Assembly: GCA_937928525.1 (NCBI GenBank) | Contig: CALFWJ010000027.1 | Span: 1 to 7,554 of the forward strand | Length of the DNA: 7,554 nt | Reading direction: 5' to 3' | DNA from: an uncultured Alphaproteobacteria bacterium | GTDB lineage: Bacteria; Pseudomonadota; Alphaproteobacteria; UBA2136; UBA6156 | In this document: positions 5,062 to 7,554 of the stretch, one piece after another | How positions within the stretch are numbered: position 1 is the stretch's first letter | How the letters are laid out: each line of letters opens with the position of its first letter | Notes under the pieces: model-generated | Told to the model about the DNA's origin: nothing | Seen by the model: only the letters and a program-made list of their open reading frames with translations | Database searches by the model: none | Program-made: the position numbers and the translations under genes

Positions 5062-6318
5062 ATGCAACCAGAAGTTGATAATTTTTTAAAATTCCTGCCT
5101 GACCGTCTGGCAGATTGTGCCAAAAAGGCAGGCGGTAAGCGTGCTTTAGCGCTTGCTACTCATATTTCTGAAGCACAACTTTTTCGCTACATTAGTGGTA
5201 AATCTGAAATTCCTGTTAACCGACTGGTGGCAATTGCATTAGCGGCAAAAGTTTCTCCTGCTTGGTTATTAACGGGGGACGCCGCCGTGGCAGATGGTGA
5301 ACCCAACCGCCCGCCCTTCCGTGAGGCTTTGCTTGTTAATATTACTCAAGTGTTAGAAGAGCTCCTGATTGAGTATGAAAAGAACTTCACGCCTGCTCAG
5401 CGCGCCCAAGCCATTAATTTTATGTATAAAGCCCTGCGTCATGAAGAAATACTGCGTGATATCCATCTAACCATTACAAAACCTCTTATGCTTGGGTTTG
5501 TAAACTTTTTAGTCGATATTAAAAACGAAGATATTCTCATTGCGCTCAATCATGCCGTAGATTTTTTTGAATATTCACATCAAAATACTGATTTTAATCT
5601 ACACGCGGGCGAATTTTCTGCTTTTGTTAACCATATTATTCGTGCCTATGCATACTATTATGACTCAGCTTCAGGCCGCGCTTATTACGATCGTACTGGT
5701 AGCCAAATTTTGCCGCATAACGCTAAACAACTAGATAATATTATTTCAACCACGCAAAAAAGCTTAGGCAAAATGAAGCTTGATGTATTGGATATTGGTT
5801 GCGGAAGTGCGCGTGATATGAGCTATCTACATCGCCATTATGACAATATATCTATCCACGGTACCGATCAATCTAATTTTGCGCTTAAAATTTGCCAAGA
5901 CCTCATTCAACGGGAACAGCTTCCACAAAATAGTGTGGTTAAATCTGATTTACGCATTATTCCCTTTCCAAAAGAGCGCTTTGACCTTCTTATTAGCCGC
6001 ATGAGTTTTTATTGTCTCCCTTATTTACCGAATAGTGGTTTGGGTGTTGAAACGCTCATTAATGAAGCTTGGCGCAGCCTTAAACCTAATGGTTTATTTT
6101 ATATTGTATCGCGCGTTGGCGACGGCCGTGAATATTTGCCATTTTGTCAGTATTACAACCAAGTTAGTTTCAAAAATCTAATTGAGCAACACGGTTTTGA
6201 ACTTGTTTGGTACGAAGAAGAGAACCTTAAACGTGCGCTACAAACTAGTTGCAGCCATATTACTGTAGAAGATAAATACTACGAAACATTTCGCGCTCTT
6301 ATCCGTAAAATTATTTAA
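5062..6318 (+). CDS. XRE-type helix-turn-helix regulator fused to a SAM-dependent methyltransferase
   Basis: A 418-residue two-domain protein. Residues about 12-73 form a CI/XRE-like helix-turn-helix, with LATHISEAQLFRYISGKSEIP giving the recognition-helix region and VSPAWLLTGD its typical end. Residues 74-230 form a helical middle (LEELLIEYEKNFTPAQRAQ...) of no recognised family. Residues about 235-400 show class I methyltransferase motifs: LDIGCGSARDM (motif I, 243-253), HGTDQS with the acidic residue of strand 2, KSDLRIIPF, FDLLISRMSFYCLP, and AWRSLKPNGLFYI. It thus probably binds DNA and transfers methyl groups from SAM; the substrate is unknown. There is no DPPY/NPPY motif, so a DNA amino-methyltransferase is unlikely. 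Start: ATG 5062, with no clear Shine-Dalgarno. An in-frame TTG at 5026 exists but lies inside the operator-like repeat. Confidence 0.85.
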   Translation: MQPEVDNFLKFLPDRLADCAKKAGGKRALALATHISEAQLFRYISGKSEIPVNRLVAIALAAKVSPAWLLTGDAAVADGEPNRPPFREALLVNITQVLEELLIEYEKNFTPAQRAQAINFMYKALRHEEILRDIHLTITKPLMLGFVNFLVDIKNEDILIALNHAVDFFEYSHQNTDFNLHAGEFSAFVNHIIRAYAYYYDSASGRAYYDRTGSQILPHNAKQLDNIISTTQKSLGKMKLDVLDIGCGSARDMSYLHRHYDNISIHGTDQSNFALKICQDLIQREQLPQNSVVKSDLRIIPFPKERFDLLISRMSFYCLPYLPNSGLGVETLINEAWRSLKPNGLFYIVSRVGDGREYLPFCQYYNQVSFKNLIEQHGFELVWYEEENLKRALQTSCSHITVEDKYYETFRALIRKII

Positions 6319-6704
6319 GGGCAGCGACTGGCACCCTGTAAATCAGTTGCTTCAATCCCATAAGCGTCCAAATCAATACTAAATTCTTTCTGATACAGCT
6401 CTTTTGTTTGTTCAAACTCGGCTTCCATGCTGTTACGGCTGGGTTGGTGGTGAATAAATTGACCAAACAGGTCGTTACAGTCGGCAGCGTATTTACGGGT
6501 ATTGGTAATATGCTCATGCCAAACTTTATCCGCTAATTTTGGCGGGACCACCTTGATGTCTGGATATTTATGACAGAGAGTTAGGTACTGGCGGTATAGC
6601 TCTTCCGCACGCTTGGCATCGCTATCTGACAAACCAACTTCTTCTTGTACACGTGCCACCACATTAGTTAAATCTAGATTTTTAAGGGCTGCATTAAAGG
6701 CCAT
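6315..6704 (-). CDS. GRDP-like (glycine-rich domain-containing protein-like) small protein
   Basis: A 129-residue soluble protein. Its core matches, from memory, the bacterial GRDP-like pattern: DKVWHEHITNTRKY (about 59-72), DCNDLFGQFIHHQPSR (about 75-90). The conserved WHxH, Cys76 and the HH pair at 85-86 could bind a metal. The function of the family is not known to me. The N-terminal part has helical, LxxL-like character (ALKNLDLTNVVARVQEEVGL), and the end is charged with a final Cys-Pro. ATG 6704 is chosen because GGAG lies 7-8 bases upstream. ATG 6734, ten residues longer, has no clear site. Its stop overlaps the end of the HTH-methyltransferase gene by 4 bases, tail to tail, with no terminator between them. 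Confidence 0.7.
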   Translation of the reverse strand: MAFNAALKNLDLTNVVARVQEEVGLSDSDAKRAEELYRQYLTLCHKYPDIKVVPPKLADKVWHEHITNTRKYAADCNDLFGQFIHHQPSRNSMEAEFEQTKELYQKEFSIDLDAYGIEATDLQGASRCP

Positions 6705-6953
6705 ATCATCTCTCCGTTTTTCAGTTAAGTTCATTGCTGATATCTTTCATATATGATTGATATTAAGCATAATTTATATCTTATATGAGTTAGATTAAAA
6801 TTTTTTATCTTATAATGCAAGTGACAAAAGAAGAGGTCAGTAGCACATGTGACATTTTGGAAGAAACAATGAAAATACCTACTTAATTCATTTCATTTTG
6901 CGCAAACTAAAGAAGCTTAGAAGAGCAAACAGCAATGAAAGACAAAACCGCCC
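6705..6953. other. AT-rich divergent intergenic region
   Basis: About 250 bases between the divergent starts at 6704 and 6954. It holds a 10-bp palindrome TCATATATGA (6747-6756). The octamer ATCTTATA occurs twice in the same direction (6778-6785 and 6807-6814), 29 bases apart. The second copy overlaps a TATAAT -10 box (6811-6816) that could drive the plus-strand gene at 6954 with a leader of about 130 bases; its -35 is poor. A 23-codon ORF from 6815 has no ribosome site and is not called. Confidence 0.4.
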
Positions 6954-7292
6954 ATGAATATTCTACTCATTTTAGATGCTCAACGCCGTCCACAAAATAT
7001 TGCTGCGTTTCAGTTTTTATGCCGTCGATTACGTTGGGAAGAACCTCTATTGCCGCTATTTGTACTTGGTATTGATAAATCAACCACGCTCTCGTTTACA
7101 CAAGAATTTACCGAACTTTTTTATAATGCAGAAGAATTTATGAGCTTAAGTGATTGTAAAGATTTAGCAACTGAAGATATTAACAGCGTAACCTATCTGC
7201 ACCAAGGCTACGTATGGCAAAGGTTACCTAACACCTGCTGGCGCCTCATATACCACCCGAACCCCAAGCGTTTGTTGGATGCTGTCGCTTAA
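6954..7292 (+). CDS. Hypothetical protein, 112 residues
   Basis: Not recognised. It starts with a hydrophobic strand-like segment (MNILLILDA) followed by a helix (NIAAFQFLCRRLRWEE) and another strand (LLPLFVLGI), as in alpha/beta folds of the DsrE or flavodoxin kind, but no signature residues confirm one. The later part, TEDINSVTYLHQGYVWQRLP, ends with an aromatic stretch. No strong Shine-Dalgarno precedes ATG 6954; an overlapping alternative ATG at 6935 is in another frame. The last 22 codons overlap, tail to tail, the end of the minus-strand gene at 7224. That overlap could mean the true product ends differently (for example by a frameshift), or that both genes are real. Confidence 0.55.
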   Translation: MNILLILDAQRRPQNIAAFQFLCRRLRWEEPLLPLFVLGIDKSTTLSFTQEFTELFYNAEEFMSLSDCKDLATEDINSVTYLHQGYVWQRLPNTCWRLIYHPNPKRLLDAVA

Positions 7293-7554
7293 GATAATTG
7301 TTTGAATAGGCACAGTTTTTTTAATCCCCAATATAGCTTTAACGGCTTTAAGACGCTGTTTAATAAGGCTGTCATAATCTGCCAATGGCGGCGCTTCTCC
7401 GTTGACAATCACTTGCACAGATTTAATCTTTTTACCTGAAATTTTTTCTTTTAATTCAAAAAGCCCTGCTTCTTTTTCAGCAAGCGCCATATCCATTTCA
7501 TAACTTAGCGTTACTTTTGCGTTATGTGTTGTTGGGTTTGATTTCTTTAATTTT
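7224..7554 (-). CDS. 3' end of an unrecognised gene (partial, N-terminus outside window)
   Basis: The open frame runs from the window edge to the stop at 7224, giving the last 110 residues of a protein that starts beyond 7554. An ATG at 7496 exists but is not preferred, because the upstream codons (KLKKSNPTTHNAKVTLSYE) also read like protein. The visible part has a charged helix (LAEKEAGLFELKEKI), a strand (KIKSVQVIVNGE), a helix with DYDSLIKQRLKAVKAIL, and further strands (PIQTIILSD; LGVRVVYEAP). This beta-alpha-beta order, with YDSLIKQRLKAV like the YN-LS-RRA-AV pattern, faintly recalls OmpA-like peptidoglycan-binding domains, but the usual GH-D motif is absent. Function unassigned. Confidence 0.6.
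   Translation of the reverse strand, partial: KLKKSNPTTHNAKVTLSYEMDMALAEKEAGLFELKEKISGKKIKSVQVIVNGEAPPLADYDSLIKQRLKAVKAILGIKKTVPIQTIILSDSIQQTLGVRVVYEAPAGVR

Noticed and set aside
6815..6886. 23-codon ORF in the AT-rich intergenic region
   Set aside because: Its ATG overlaps the TATAAT box and it has no ribosome site.

Overview
The window looks like a chromosomal piece of an alphaproteobacterium, or a deep branch near that class. The best evidence is the FtsZ tail ([10 protein letters not shown]), the alphaproteobacterial style of the LipA core, and a closely packed rpmI-rplT pair. Base composition is moderate. The right half (about 3970-7554) is visibly more AT-rich and holds mostly unrecognised or accessory genes, while the left half holds housekeeping genes. 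No transposase, integrase, CRISPR array, tRNA or rRNA was seen.

Layout. (1) 1-676, minus strand: the rpmI-rplT ribosomal protein operon (L35, then L20, cut by the window edge). It has a good sigma70-type promoter at 648-676 whose spacer holds a perfect 14-bp palindrome, and a leader that can form small hairpins. L35 carries an unusual Lys/Ala-rich C-terminal tail. (2) 774-1124, plus: an unrecognised 116-residue protein preceded by a 12-bp palindrome. (3) 1157-2358, plus: a very short ORF (30 codons, strong Shine-Dalgarno) that contains a complete intrinsic terminator. Its TGA overlaps the lipA ATG, which has no Shine-Dalgarno of its own. This is a candidate leader-peptide or attenuation arrangement controlling lipoyl synthase. 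(4) 2369-2536, minus: a 55-residue single-pass membrane protein, convergent with lipA and sharing its terminator. (5) 2739-3920, plus: ftsZ, standing apart from any ftsA/ftsQ neighbour and with a short C-terminal linker.

(6) 3968-4942, minus: an ankyrin-like protein convergent with ftsZ across a shared hairpin. (7) 5062-6318, plus: a fusion of an XRE-type helix-turn-helix domain with a class I SAM-dependent methyltransferase. It is divergent from the ankyrin-like gene, and a 21-bp inverted repeat typical of a repressor operator lies between them. (8) 6315-6704, minus: a small protein with the WHxH...FGxFIHH pattern of the GRDP-like (glycine-rich-domain-containing protein-like) family, overlapping the end of (7) by 4 bases. 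(9) 6954-7292, plus, and 7224-7554, minus: two unrecognised genes that overlap tail to tail. The second runs off the window.

The housekeeping genes serve translation (L20, L35), lipoylation of 2-oxoacid dehydrogenases (LipA) and cell division (FtsZ). They are neighbours rather than one pathway. The two points most worth following are the short ORF and terminator in front of lipA, and the regulator-methyltransferase fusion with its putative operator.
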